This document shows, piece after piece, positions 16,160 through 24,823 of a stretch of DNA of 49,107 bases. This DNA comes from Pseudonocardia sp. KRD291 (GTDB taxonomy: Bacteria > Actinomycetota > Actinomycetes > Mycobacteriales > Pseudonocardiaceae): the NCBI RefSeq assembly GCF_019263595.1, contig NZ_JADQDD010000011.1:1-49107 (forward strand). The letters run 5' to 3'. How positions within the stretch are numbered: position 1 is the stretch's first letter; each line of letters opens with the position of its first letter. The notes under the pieces were generated by a model. It was given only the letters and a program-made list of their open reading frames with translations. It was not told where the DNA came from and made no database searches. The position numbers were made by a program, and so were the translations under genes.

Positions 16160-16963
16160 ATGGCGACCGACCGGGTACCCCGCAAGATCTACGAACGCGA
16201 GCTGCTGCGCCTGCAGGGCGAGCTCGTACGGATGCAGGAGTGGGTCAAGGCGAGCGGCGCACGGGTCGTCGTCGTGTTCGAGGGACGCGACGCCGCAGGC
16301 AAGGGCGGCGTGATCAAGCGGATCACCGAGCACCTCAACCCGCGCGTCTGCCGCGTCGTCGCGCTGCCGGCACCGACCGAGCGGGAACGCACGCAGTGGT
16401 ACTTCCAGCGCTACGTCGACCACCTGCCCGCGGCCGGCGAGATCGTCCTGATGGACCGCAGCTGGTACAACCGCGCCGGCGTGGAGCGGGTGATGGGGTT
16501 CTGCACCGAGCCGGAGTACCGGCGCTTCCTGCGCCAGTGCCCGGTGTTCGAGGACCTGCTCGTCGAGGACGGCATCCACCTGGTCAAGTACTGGTTCTCG
16601 GTCAGCGACACCGAGCAGGAGAAGCGCTTCCGCGAGCGGGCCGGGAACCCGCTCAAGCAGTGGAAGCTCTCGCCGATGGACCTCGAGTCGATCAGCCGCT
16701 GGGACGCCTACTCCAAGGCCAAGGACGACATGCTGGTGCACACCGACACCGACCGGGCGCCCTGGACGATCGTCGAGTCCGACGACAAGCGCCGCGCCCG
16801 GATCAACGCGATCGCGCACCTGCTCTCCACGATCCCGTGGCAGCCGGTGCAGCGCCCGGAGCTGGTCTTCCCCGAGCGCCCGGAGGACCGGGGCACCTAC
16901 ACCCGCCCGCCCCGCGAGATCGACCACGCGGTGCCCGACCACGCGGCGACACTGCTGGGGTAG
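16160..16963 (+). CDS. ppk2: Polyphosphate kinase 2
   Basis: PPK2 phosphorylates nucleoside mono- or diphosphates with polyphosphate. The 267-residue single-domain protein has the Walker A VVVFEGRDAAGKGGVIKRITEHLNPR (about 37-62), the lid region with ERTQWYFQRYVDHLPAAGEIVLMDRSWYNRAGVERVMGFC (Walker B MDRSWYNR near 99), and KYWFSVSDTEQEKRF, KLSPMD, DRAPWTIVESDDKRRAR. Length fits the short single-domain class. Start ATG 16160 follows a leader with no clear ribosome site. Whether GDP, ADP or AMP is preferred is not decidable here. Confidence 0.93.
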   Translation: MATDRVPRKIYERELLRLQGELVRMQEWVKASGARVVVVFEGRDAAGKGGVIKRITEHLNPRVCRVVALPAPTERERTQWYFQRYVDHLPAAGEIVLMDRSWYNRAGVERVMGFCTEPEYRRFLRQCPVFEDLLVEDGIHLVKYWFSVSDTEQEKRFRERAGNPLKQWKLSPMDLESISRWDAYSKAKDDMLVHTDTDRAPWTIVESDDKRRARINAIAHLLSTIPWQPVQRPELVFPERPEDRGTYTRPPREIDHAVPDHAATLLG

Positions 16964-16972
16964 ACCGGCCCC

Positions 16973-17644
16973 TCAGGCCGAGTCCGGCCCTCCGGGCGCG
17001 CCGGCGAGATGGCGCAGCGCGTGTTCCGAGGCGCTCGAGATGTGTGCGGTCATCAGCCGGGCCGCGAGCGCACCGTCCCGGGCGGCCAGCGCGTCGACGA
17101 TCCCCCGGTGCTCCCCGTCGGACCGCTCGTGGCGCCCGGTGAGGCTGATCGCCTGGAACGGCACCCCGTTCCAGAGCTTGCCGATGAACTCCTGCAGGTA
17201 CTCCGACCCGGACGCGGCGTAGATGCGCCGGTGCAGCTCGGCGTTGAGGGCGGGCACCTCGGCACCGCGCCCGGCCTCGATCGCCCGCTCGATCTCCTCG
17301 CGCGCGGCGGTGATCCCGGCCAGCACGTCCGGCGTCATGCGCTCCGCGGCGCGCTCGGTGGCGACCGGCTCCAGCAGCAGACGCAGGCCGTAGATCTCCT
17401 CCGCGCGCTCGACACTGCGTTCGGTGACCACCGTGCCCTGGTTGGGCACGTGGCGGACCAGCCCGTGCTCGGCCAGCCGGCGGAGCGCCTCCCGGACGGG
17501 CGTCAGGCTCATACCGAGCTGACCGGCCAGGCCGTTGAGCGTCACCCGCTCGCCCGGCGCCAGCGCGCCGGACCAGATGGCCTCGCGCAGCGCGACGAAG
17601 GCCGCCTCGCCCTTGGTGGGCGTCGCGACGGGCTTCAGCGGCAC
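16973..17644 (-). CDS. GntR/FadR-family (FCD) transcriptional regulator
   Basis: This 223-residue regulator has an N-terminal winged helix AAFVALREAIWSGALAPGERVTLNGLAGQLGMSLTPVREALRRLAEHGLVRHVPNQGTVV (14-72) and a C-terminal helical FCD effector domain. The FCD carries metal or ligand-type residues (ELHRRIYAASG, HERSDGEHRGIVDALAARD, LMTAHI). The GTG start faces the CoA-transferase gene, and a palindrome typical of GntR sites lies between them. I infer that it represses or activates the CoA-transferase-permease genes in response to an organic acid or its CoA ester. Confidence 0.88.
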   Translation of the reverse strand: MPLKPVATPTKGEAAFVALREAIWSGALAPGERVTLNGLAGQLGMSLTPVREALRRLAEHGLVRHVPNQGTVVTERSVERAEEIYGLRLLLEPVATERAAERMTPDVLAGITAAREEIERAIEAGRGAEVPALNAELHRRIYAASGSEYLQEFIGKLWNGVPFQAISLTGRHERSDGEHRGIVDALAARDGALAARLMTAHISSASEHALRHLAGAPGGPDSA

Positions 17645-17675
17645 GCCCGACAGAGTAGCGGATCGTCGTCATTGA

Positions 17676-17688
17676 CATTTTGTAAATG
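17676..17688. promoter_or_regulatory. Candidate GntR operator between divergent genes
   Basis: The perfect palindrome CATTT-TGT-AAATG lies in the 61-base gap, inside an AT-rich run unusual for this chromosome. It is 18 bases from the CoA-transferase ATG, and a TTGACA hexamer (17672-17677) overlaps it. A bound dimer here could control both genes. Confidence 0.65.
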
Positions 17689-17705
17689 ATATTTAGGCTC
17701 GCCGC

Positions 17706-18854
17706 ATGCTGCCCCTGTCCGACGTCACCGTCGTCGCTCTCGAGCAGGCCGTCGCCGCACCGTTCGCCACCCGCCAGCTCGCCGACCTCGGCGCCCGCGT
17801 GATCAAGATCGAGCGGCCGGCAGGCGGCGACTTCGCCCGCGCCTACGACACCACGGTCCGCGGCCTGTCCAGCCACTTCGTCTGGCTCAACCGCAACAAG
17901 GAGTCGGTGGTACTGGACCTGAAGGACCCCGCGGGACGCGACACGCTGTCGCGGCTCGTGGCCGGCGCCGACGTGTTCGTGCAGAACCTCGCCCCCGGCG
18001 CCGCCGACCGGCTCGGCTTCTCCGCCGCGGCCCTGCGCGCCGAGAACCCGCGCCTGGTCGTCTGCGACATCTCCGGATACGGCAGCGACGGCCCCTACCG
18101 CGACAAGAAGGCCTACGACCTGCTCGTCCAGTGCGAGACCGCGGTGCCGGCCCTGACCGGGACCCCGGATCAGCCGGTGAAGACCGGCATCCCGATCGCC
18201 GACATCTCCGCCGGGATGTACGCCTACAGCGGCATCCTCTCGGCGCTCTACGAGCGCGAACACACCGGGCAGGGCCAGGCGCTCGAGGTGTCGCTGTTCG
18301 ACTCGCTGACCGAGTGGGTCGGCTACCCGCTCTACTTCACGACCTACGGCGGTCACCAGCCGCCGCGGACCGGGCTCGCGCACGCCGCGATCGCCCCCTA
18401 CGGCCCGTTCCGCTGCGGGGACGACCAGACGATCTTCCTGGCGGTGCAGAACGACCGCGAGTGGGTGCGGCTCTGCGAGCAGATCCTCCGGCGCCCGGAG
18501 CTGGCCGTCGACGCCCGGTTCGCCACCAACGACGCGCGCACGGCCCACCGCGACGAGCTGCACGAGATCGTCGAAGGGGTCTTCGCGGGCTCGGACTCGG
18601 ACACCGTCCTGGGCCTGCTCGACGCCGCGGCCATCGCCAACGCGCGCCTGCGCGACGTCGCCGGGTTGGCCGAGCACCCCCAGCTCGCCGAGCGCGGGCG
18701 GTGGAGCGAGGTCGACTCCCCCGCGGGTCCGCTGCGCTCGCTCGTCCCGCCGGTCACCGTCGCCGGACGGCGGGCCCGGATGGACGCGGTGCCCGCACTC
18801 GGCGAGCACACCGAGGCCGTGCTCGCCGAGCTCGAGCACCCGCCGGGCCGCTGA
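17706..18854 (+). CDS. CaiB/BaiF (family III) CoA-transferase
   Basis: Family III transferases move CoA from one acyl-CoA to another carboxylic acid. The 382-residue protein shows LSDVTVVALEQAVAAPFATRQLADLGARVIKIERPAGGDFARAYD, LNRNKESVVLDLKDPAGRDTLSRLVAGADVFVQNLAPGAADRLGF, and DISGYGSDGPYRDKKAYDLLVQCE with the catalytic Asp in AYDLLVQ (about residue 139). A C-terminal segment with RPELAVDARFATNDARTAHRDEL follows. It is followed by the GntP permease. The pairing suggests that a dicarboxylic or hydroxy acid is taken up and then activated to its CoA thioester; mesaconate, itaconate, malate or similar are possible but not proven. Confidence 0.9.
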   Translation: MLPLSDVTVVALEQAVAAPFATRQLADLGARVIKIERPAGGDFARAYDTTVRGLSSHFVWLNRNKESVVLDLKDPAGRDTLSRLVAGADVFVQNLAPGAADRLGFSAAALRAENPRLVVCDISGYGSDGPYRDKKAYDLLVQCETAVPALTGTPDQPVKTGIPIADISAGMYAYSGILSALYEREHTGQGQALEVSLFDSLTEWVGYPLYFTTYGGHQPPRTGLAHAAIAPYGPFRCGDDQTIFLAVQNDREWVRLCEQILRRPELAVDARFATNDARTAHRDELHEIVEGVFAGSDSDTVLGLLDAAAIANARLRDVAGLAEHPQLAERGRWSEVDSPAGPLRSLVPPVTVAGRRARMDAVPALGEHTEAVLAELEHPPGR

Positions 18855-18926
18855 CGCCCCACGCGGTCCCCAGTCCCCCAGTCCCCCGATCCGCTCCGAG
18901 ATCACCGTCGACCGAGGAGAACCGCC

Positions 18927-20357
18927 ATGTCCGGCAGCTGGATCGTGCTGCACACCGCCGTCGCCATCGTCGGGGCGGTGCTGCTCATCGTGCGGGCCCG
19001 CTTCGACCCGGTGATCGCCCTGATCGTGGCCACGATCTACCTCGGCCTGGTCGGCGGGCTGGGCTTCGCGAACACCATGGACGCGATCGCCGAGGGCTTC
19101 GGCACGATCATGGCCGACGTCGGCCTGCTGATCGGTTTCGGCGTCCTGATGGGCTCGCTGCTGCTGTCGATGGGAGCACTGCAGAGACTCGTCGCGCTGC
19201 TGCTCGGCGCACTCGGCCCGCGCAAGCTGCCCTACGCCTTCGCCGCGGCCCTGAGTGCGGTCTTCCCGGCCATCTACGTCGACGTGCAGCTCGTGCTCGC
19301 CGCTCCGCTGGCCCGTTCGGCCGCGCGGCGGATGCCCGGCCACGGCACCGCGATGATGGGTGGGGCCCTGACGGCCGGGATCCTGGTCGGGTACGTCTTC
19401 GTCGTCCCCGGGCTGGCCACGGTCACGATCGCCGGACTGCTGGACGTGCCGCTGGGCACGATGCTGCTCTACGGCTTCGTGCTGGGGCCGGTCACCGCCG
19501 TGCTCACGACCTTCGTCTACGGGCAGCTGCTCCGCCGCGGCCTGTGGAACGAGGACCGGGACGAGGTCGACGCCACCGCCACCGCCGACGCGTCCGCGCC
19601 GGAACCGTCCGCGCAGGCCGCGGTCGAGCCGACCCCCGCGACCGAGCCGGACGCCGCGACCGAACCAGGGGCCGCCGTCGGACCGGACGCGGCCGGACGG
19701 CGCATCCCGCTGGCCGTGTCACTGCTGCCGGTCCTGGTCCCGCTGCTACTGATCGCCGCCGGAGCCGTCGTCGACGCCCTCGGGGTGGAGTCCGCCGTCG
19801 TGACGTTCGTCGGCGACCCGGCCTTCGCCCTGTTCGTCGGCCTCCTCGGCGCCTACCTGCTCGCCCGCCGCACCCTCGGCCGGGCGCAGGTCGGGGAGGC
19901 CCTGAACCGGGGCTTCTCCTCCACCGGGCAGATCCTGCTGATCACCGGCATCGGCGGTTCCCTGGGCGAGGTCATCGGCAAGACCGGGCTCGAGGACGTC
20001 CTCGCGGGCCTGTTCTCCGCCGAGGCCGGCACCCCGGTCCTGGTGGCGGTCCTGCTGACCTGGACGATCGCCGCGCTGCTGCACATCGCCATCGGCTCGA
20101 TCTCGGTCGCGGCCATCACCGCCGCCGGCATCCTGGCCCCGATCCTGCCGGGCCTCGGCGTCCCGGCCGCGGTGATCGGCCTGGCCATCGGGTCGGGCGC
20201 GCTGTTCGCGTTGAACGTGAACAGCAACTTCTTCTGGATGTTCCAGACCCTGCTGGGGGTCACCACCCGGGGCGCACTCAAGGCCCTGACCCTGGTCACG
20301 TCACTGGCGTCGGTGATCTCGCTGGTGATCGTGTCGGGACTCGCCCTGGTGCTCTGA
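18927..20357 (+). CDS. GntP/CitMHS-type organic acid permease
   Basis: A 476-residue multi-pass transporter with about 12 hydrophobic segments split by a disordered Ala/Pro/Glu-rich central loop (about 210-255). Segments such as GFGTIMADVGLLIGFGVLMGSLLLSMGALQRLV, KLPYAFAAALSAVFPAIYVDVQLVLAAPLAR and the C-terminal IGSISVAAITAAGILAPILPGLGVP with NSNFFWMFQTLLG match the gluconate:H+ symporter family pattern. It sits 72 bases after the CoA-transferase, probably co-transcribed. The long low-complexity loop is longer than in enteric GntP. Confidence 0.85.
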   Translation: MSGSWIVLHTAVAIVGAVLLIVRARFDPVIALIVATIYLGLVGGLGFANTMDAIAEGFGTIMADVGLLIGFGVLMGSLLLSMGALQRLVALLLGALGPRKLPYAFAAALSAVFPAIYVDVQLVLAAPLARSAARRMPGHGTAMMGGALTAGILVGYVFVVPGLATVTIAGLLDVPLGTMLLYGFVLGPVTAVLTTFVYGQLLRRGLWNEDRDEVDATATADASAPEPSAQAAVEPTPATEPDAATEPGAAVGPDAAGRRIPLAVSLLPVLVPLLLIAAGAVVDALGVESAVVTFVGDPAFALFVGLLGAYLLARRTLGRAQVGEALNRGFSSTGQILLITGIGGSLGEVIGKTGLEDVLAGLFSAEAGTPVLVAVLLTWTIAALLHIAIGSISVAAITAAGILAPILPGLGVPAAVIGLAIGSGALFALNVNSNFFWMFQTLLGVTTRGALKALTLVTSLASVISLVIVSGLALVL

Positions 20358-20468
20358 GCACCGTCGACGTCGGCGTCGTGACCGTTCTGGATGACCACCG
20401 TGCGCCATCTCCCGGGACAGGGACCGGGCGGCGAGCGTGGAGAGGACGTCCCGGTACTCTGGCCGCAC

Positions 20469-20544
20469 GCCCTCGTAGCTCAGGGGATAGAGCACCGCTC
20501 TCCTAAAGCGGGTGCCGCAGGTTCGAATCCTGCCGGGGGCACCA
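20469..20544 (+). tRNA. tRNA-Arg(CCT), integration target
   Basis: The full cloverleaf has acceptor GCCCTCG pairing with CGGGGGC, a D-arm with GCTCAGGGGATAGAGC, anticodon stem CCGCT/AGCGG with loop CTCCTAA and hence anticodon CCT, T-arm GCAGG-TTCGAAT-CCTGC, and an encoded CCA. It reads AGG codons. Its 3' part from 20500 is the left copy of a 43-base repeat whose other copy is at 45642-45684. The gene is thus kept intact by element-borne sequence after integration. Confidence 0.97.
20500..20542 (+). repeat. attL core, 43 bp
   Basis: Identical to 45642-45684, running from the anticodon loop (CTCCTAAAG) to the first C of CCA. The two copies diverge immediately on both sides (t/c upstream, c/g downstream). 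Confidence 0.95.
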
Positions 20545-20593
20545 TCACCTGACCAGCGGAAACGCTGTTTGCAGGTGTGAACAGATTCGGCGC

Positions 20594-20615
20594 GTGGAAC
20601 GGATCGTGGAACGAA
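20594..20615 (+). repeat. Candidate left arm-type integrase site
   Basis: A 22-base block built of two GTGGAACG units 12 bases apart. The same block, with three substitutions, occurs at 45526-45547 inside the other end, in the same orientation. In the excised circle the two would flank the core. Its overlap with a possible GTG start of the integrase argues for the downstream ATG at 20636. Confidence 0.7.
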
Positions 20616-20635
20616 ACCGCTCTACGCTCTCCGGC

Positions 20636-22060
20636 ATGCCCCCGCGAAAGCGCAGGTCACGCGGCCACATCGAGGAGCTACCGAGCGGATCGTTCCGTGC
20701 CGTCGTGTTCGCCGGCCTGGACCCGCTGACCGGCCGCGAGCGACGGATCCGCGAGACCGCGCGGACGCACGCCGAGGCGACGAAGCTGCTCACCAAGCTC
20801 CAGCGCCAGGTCGACGAGAACAAGCAGCCCAAGTCGTCGATCACCGTCGGCCAGGCCGTCGCGCAGTGGCTAGAGGTCGCGGACCTCCAGACCACGACCC
20901 GCGAGCGATACGACGACCTGATCCGGCTCTACGTGCTGCCGACCTTCGGCACGCTCCAGGCCGGCAAGCTCGATGCCGAGCTGTTGGAGCGCTTCTACGC
21001 GCGCCTGCAGAAGTGCCGCGAGCTGTGCACCGGCAGGTCTCGGAATCACGTGTGCCGCCCGCTCAGCGCGAGCACGACCCGCAAGGTGCACTACATCCTG
21101 CGGGCCGCACTGGACCGCGCCGTCCGGTGGCGGCATCTCGGCGTCAACCCGGCCACGCTGGCCGAGCCGCCGGCGCCGAGCAAGGCGGAGCCGGACCCTC
21201 CGAGCGCTGCCGAGGCCGCCGCGATCCTCAACGAGTCATGGCGGGACCCGGAGTGGGGGCTGCTGCTCTGGCTGACGATGCTCGTCGGACCGCGCCGCGG
21301 CGAGATCTCCGCGCTGCGATGGCGACACGTCGACCTCGACCGCGCGACCATCTGGGTCGAGCGCAACAACACCCAGACCCGCGGCGGCGTCACCGAGAAG
21401 GACACCAAGACCGGCCACAAGCGGCGAGTGGCTCTGGATCCCCACACCGTGGATCTCCTCCGCTCGCAGAGCGACCTCTGGCGCCAGCGCAGCGACGACC
21501 TGAGCCTCGAGTTCACGGCCGAGGGATTCGTCTTCTCACCGTCCCCCGACGGCGTCACTCCCTACGCTCCGCGCGCGATCAGCCAGCGCTACCGCCGGCT
21601 CGCTCTGCGGCTGAACCTCCGGAGCACTCGCCTTCACTCGCTCCGGCACTACTCGGCGACCGAGCTTGTTGCCGCCGGCGTCGACATCCGTACGGTCGCA
21701 GGCCGGCTCGGGCATGGGAGTGGCGGCGCCACGACTCTGCGGGTCTATGCCGCTTGGGTCGAAGAAGCGGACCGCCGTGCCGCCACGACCATGGCGGCCG
21801 TCCTGCCTCGACCGGTGCCGTCACGACGCCAACCAGGGCCGTACGAAGACATCGCCGCAGCGCTGCGGGAGGAAATCCGCTCCGGTCGGCTCTCACCGGG
21901 CGACCAACTCCCGACGATGGCTGAGCTGGCCGTGGCCAATTCGTGCGCGGTCGGGACAGCTCATCGTGCGGTGGCGCTGATCCGCGAGGAGGGCCTCATC
22001 GATGTCGCCCGAGGACGGCGGGCCGTCGTCCTTCCGACACCGCCGGGAGCCAAACTGTAG
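20636..22060 (+). CDS. int: Tyrosine integrase fused to a GntR-like winged helix
   Basis: This site-specific recombinase joins attP to attB in tRNA-Arg and, with Xis, reverses it. In 474 residues the N-terminal arm-binding region is followed by a SAM-like core-binding domain (about 68-170, TVGQAVAQWLEVADLQTTTRERYDDLIRLYVLP). The catalytic domain has Arg in GPRRGEISALRW (about 221), His334-x-x-Arg337 (HSLRH), His360 (LGHGSGG) and nucleophile Tyr371 (LRVYAAW). Residues 403-466 form an extra winged helix, GPYEDIAAALREEIRSGRLSPGDQLPTMAELAVANSCAVGTAHRAVALIREEGLI, of GntR type. ATG 20636 is preferred because the GTG at 20594 lies in the arm repeat. Confidence 0.95.
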   Translation: MPPRKRRSRGHIEELPSGSFRAVVFAGLDPLTGRERRIRETARTHAEATKLLTKLQRQVDENKQPKSSITVGQAVAQWLEVADLQTTTRERYDDLIRLYVLPTFGTLQAGKLDAELLERFYARLQKCRELCTGRSRNHVCRPLSASTTRKVHYILRAALDRAVRWRHLGVNPATLAEPPAPSKAEPDPPSAAEAAAILNESWRDPEWGLLLWLTMLVGPRRGEISALRWRHVDLDRATIWVERNNTQTRGGVTEKDTKTGHKRRVALDPHTVDLLRSQSDLWRQRSDDLSLEFTAEGFVFSPSPDGVTPYAPRAISQRYRRLALRLNLRSTRLHSLRHYSATELVAAGVDIRTVAGRLGHGSGGATTLRVYAAWVEEADRRAATTMAAVLPRPVPSRRQPGPYEDIAAALREEIRSGRLSPGDQLPTMAELAVANSCAVGTAHRAVALIREEGLIDVARGRRAVVLPTPPGAKL

Positions 22061-22228
22061 GTGAGGAATCGTGTGACCTTCGGGCACAGGATCGCGTTCG
22101 ATACCAGCGTGGAGAGTGTGTACAGATTCTCCATTCCTTGATCAAGGCGGCGCCTCCGGGGCCCGCCCGCTTGCGCCTCCCGGGGCATGCGACCTCCGGC
22201 CGGTCCCTGTCCGGCGCATGGCCCGCCT

Positions 22229-23266
22229 TTACTCCTCGCCGCCCACCGAAGTTGAAGCATCTCGAACTTCTTGCTGCTTCGCAGATGTCGGCTGCAACGC
22301 CTTATATTCGCGCGTCCATCGACTGACCGCCGACGAGCTGTAACCATGTATTTTGGCCAGTTCAGAATAGGTGATGCCGCCCGCCAAATATTCCCGAGCA
22401 ATACTGTTCTTGGTTTCTAACGATGGACCGCGGCTGCCTTGCTTCTCGTCGCCGAGATATGTCACTCGCAGCGCCTTAGCTTGGCTCTTCTTGATATGAA
22501 GATCCTCGGCGATTTTCGAGATACTTCGCCGCTCATCGCCGGCGAAGTACGCGGCGGCATCGTTGTAGCCTAGTACCCGTACCCGCGTATCTACCCGGCG
22601 CTGAGTAGCTGCTCCCCTCTGCTCGGCCGTACGCCCGCTTCCATTTGGTCGCGTCCGGCTCCTACTGCCGTTGCCGCTCATGCCGTTTTCATAGCGAGAT
22701 ACGGTCCGCACATTCAAAACCAGGGTTAACGCGGCCCAAGTGATCGCCGTTAGACCGGCCGCAACCCATTGCGATGGGTTGGGCGTGGCGGACCAAACCA
22801 TGCCGACGGTCGCAGCGCCGAAGATCGCCCAACCGAGTAGGCCGAGTTTGCTGCCTACGGCCGCAACCAAAAATACCGACCCCAGTATGGCCCAGGCAGA
22901 GTACAGCTGACTCGGGTCCAGAGGCAGCGCTGCAGCGCCTTCACTCAAGAATGTTCGAACTGGGACTGTGATTATCTGTGCCCAGTCAGTGGCTGTAGCG
23001 ATATCAAACAAAGTGGCCGCGATCCGCACTGCGATAATTGATACCACGTCAATAACAGTGAATCCGACAAATAATACGACGGCGATCGCGACGGATATCT
23101 TGAGCCATGAAGGCGGCCAGTCTGGACTAGTGCGATCCCACGCCTCGTCCCACATGCTCCTGATAAGGCTCTTCGTAAAGATCAGAGATTCGCGAAATCG
23201 ACTCGGCGGATGCGGTGTCTTCGGCGACGTATTAGAAGAATCGTCTGCGTTCTTAGAATCCTGCAT
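22229..23266 (-). CDS. Membrane-anchored helix-turn-helix protein, unknown function
   Basis: I recognise no family. The 345-residue protein has a polar N-terminus, a strong membrane helix (about 55-80), then a hydrophobic block with perhaps three helices (about 121-138, 141-160, 167-186), a basic Gly/Ser/Arg linker (197-228), and a cytoplasmic domain with one or two helix-turn-helix units. The first candidate is RSISKIAEDLHIKKSQAKALRV (about 247-268); the clearer second one is NSIAREYLAGGITYSELAKIHGYSSSAVSRWTREYKAL (about 287-324). Base composition is AT-richer than the chromosome, like the Kiwa genes next to it, and it lies on the same strand 549 bases downstream of kwaB. It could be a membrane-tethered regulator of the cargo, a spread-type plasmid protein or part of the defence unit. 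Confidence 0.75.
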   Translation of the reverse strand: MQDSKNADDSSNTSPKTPHPPSRFRESLIFTKSLIRSMWDEAWDRTSPDWPPSWLKISVAIAVVLFVGFTVIDVVSIIAVRIAATLFDIATATDWAQIITVPVRTFLSEGAAALPLDPSQLYSAWAILGSVFLVAAVGSKLGLLGWAIFGAATVGMVWSATPNPSQWVAAGLTAITWAALTLVLNVRTVSRYENGMSGNGSRSRTRPNGSGRTAEQRGAATQRRVDTRVRVLGYNDAAAYFAGDERRSISKIAEDLHIKKSQAKALRVTYLGDEKQGSRGPSLETKNSIAREYLAGGITYSELAKIHGYSSSAVSRWTREYKALQPTSAKQQEVRDASTSVGGEE

Positions 23267-23815
23267 ACCGCATCCTTGCTAGAGCCGTCTGGGCGATACA
23301 CATGCTAGCTGTCACCACCGACAGTCCTGGCCAGACGGAGCCTCAAGCTATTGGCGCTTGTCCCCGGGTCCCGACCCGAGGGCCGAACGTGGTTCGGCTG
23401 CCGTCCGGCGAGAACCTGCGCGGCGACCCCTAGCCCCACACGGAACCGTCGCTCCGCGATCGCCTACAAAGACCCTAGACACCACCCGAACCACGCTCAG
23501 GATGGCCTCTATCGGGAGAGCTAGAGGAGGGGGCAGCACGGCGCCGGTTGGCACAGCCGGGCGCGGATGAGTGGGTGGCCAACTGCGCAATAGGCGACCT
23601 TGGACCCGCTGAACGTCCACGGATACCACTCGACGCTGTCCCAGCCTTTCACTCGAAGCCTCACCAGCGCAGACACCGATCCGACCGCATGTCGACGAGG
23701 GCCTGTCAGCGCCTGGGAGCAAAGGATCGATGTATGCCCTCACCAGGCGGGCAGGTTCTCCGCGTCGGGACACATCTGGCTCAGCTAGGCTGACGTATCG
23801 TACCGGGCTCAAAAC
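23267..23815. other. Non-coding gap with nested inverted repeats
   Basis: I see no convincing gene in these 549 bases; possible frames on both strands have no protein-like composition. Inverted repeats lie near the left side: CCGTCTGG (23285-23292) with CCAGACGG (23331-23338), and inside them CTGTC (23309-23313) with GACAG (23320-23324). They sit just upstream of the membrane-HTH gene start (23266) and may be its operator or a terminator for kwaB. Confidence 0.5.
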
Positions 23816-24823
23816 TCATGACACACCAAAACGATATGCCTGAGCCGACCGAAGACTCGAATCGTGATGCCCTCGATAGTAGACGTCTTCGAGTAGGTTA
23901 AGTAGAATTGGAACCGAGCGTTCGTCAACAGAAACAATGCTCCCGGAAAGCCGGACACCATCCGGCAGCTCCGGCATACTGTCAATCTGCGCTCGTAGCG
24001 AGGATTCAGTTATCGACGCAAGCCAACTCTTCCGATTCAAGCGGCGCAAACGCTTTGCGAGACTAGCTCGCTCCTGGCATACTTTTTCGACGACTTGCAA
24101 TGCGGTCTCGTCAAGCGTCACGGAAATGCTAGATGACAGGCGCTCCACATAGGCGGGCACCGCACTTCGCAGAATATCAATGTCAGTGAACAGTTGGACA
24201 TAGGCCTCTGATCGAAGAACTACCAATTCGTCCTTGCGTATCACTAAGTCAACGTCGCTCGCAAATGAGAACACGGGACTCTCAATTCGTGTCAACCGGT
24301 CGCTAAAAAGCGTGAGCAGTCGACCTGTGCGAGCGACTCGAAATCCTCGGTGCTGCTTAATGAAGGATACTTGATGCCCATCAGCGTCCTTGCAAACAAT
24401 TGCGTAAAAGAGAAACGATCCATTACCAGCCTGTCCTGGTGTCATGCGTCTTGCCGCGCCAGGATCCTGAAGTATGCGAATTAGATCAGCGATCTGAGTG
24501 ACTTCTTCCGCCTCATCGTCGTCGATACCGGCATTGGGCGACGCGGACGGAGCGGTCTTGGGCAGCTGGTCCAGACGAATCGAGAAGTATTCTTCACCTT
24601 CATCGAGAGTTGCGGTGTCCTCGTACTCCCGCAATGTAAGGTCGGAAAACTTCTTCAGAGTCTCGGTACAGATCTCACGCAGGGCAACGGCGACATCGCT
24701 GTTAATATCAATCGTCTCCGCAGATAAACGCTTGGCCTGCGGCCTCCATCCCAACATGAGGGTAAGTGATGTCGGCGACAGCCGAATACTCCCCCAGTCA
24801 GTGGACGACTTCGCCATTCTCAT
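23816..24823 (-). CDS. kwaB: KwaB-like Kiwa anti-phage protein (DUF4868)
   Basis: KwaB is the cytoplasmic DNA-binding partner of KwaA in Kiwa, a two-gene membrane-associated anti-phage system. This 335-residue protein has the DUF4868-like core at about 137-216: FLFYAIVCKDADGHQVSFIKQ, then RLTRIESPVFSFASDVDLVIRKDELVVLRSEAYVQLFTDID. An Asp/Leu-rich helical C-terminal half follows. Its ATG overlaps the stop of the upstream 4-helix membrane gene by 4 bases (ATGA), the KwaA-KwaB order. It is AT-richer than the host genome, typical of transferred defence genes. Identification rests on motif pattern, lengths and gene order, not on an alignment. Confidence 0.75.
   Translation of the reverse strand: MRMAKSSTDWGSIRLSPTSLTLMLGWRPQAKRLSAETIDINSDVAVALREICTETLKKFSDLTLREYEDTATLDEGEEYFSIRLDQLPKTAPSASPNAGIDDDEAEEVTQIADLIRILQDPGAARRMTPGQAGNGSFLFYAIVCKDADGHQVSFIKQHRGFRVARTGRLLTLFSDRLTRIESPVFSFASDVDLVIRKDELVVLRSEAYVQLFTDIDILRSAVPAYVERLSSSISVTLDETALQVVEKVCQERASLAKRLRRLNRKSWLASITESSLRAQIDSMPELPDGVRLSGSIVSVDERSVPILLNLLEDVYYRGHHDSSLRSAQAYRFGVS

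Noticed and set aside
16803-19343. Minus-strand frame of about 850 codons opposite the CoA-transferase and permease
   Set aside because: It is antisense to two clear genes and also out of frame with the GntR gene it crosses.
23348-23812. Possible 154-residue gene between the membrane-HTH gene and kwaB
   Set aside because: It has no domain, composition is Arg/Pro/Ser-rich like untranslated DNA, and there is no ribosome site; left as intergenic.
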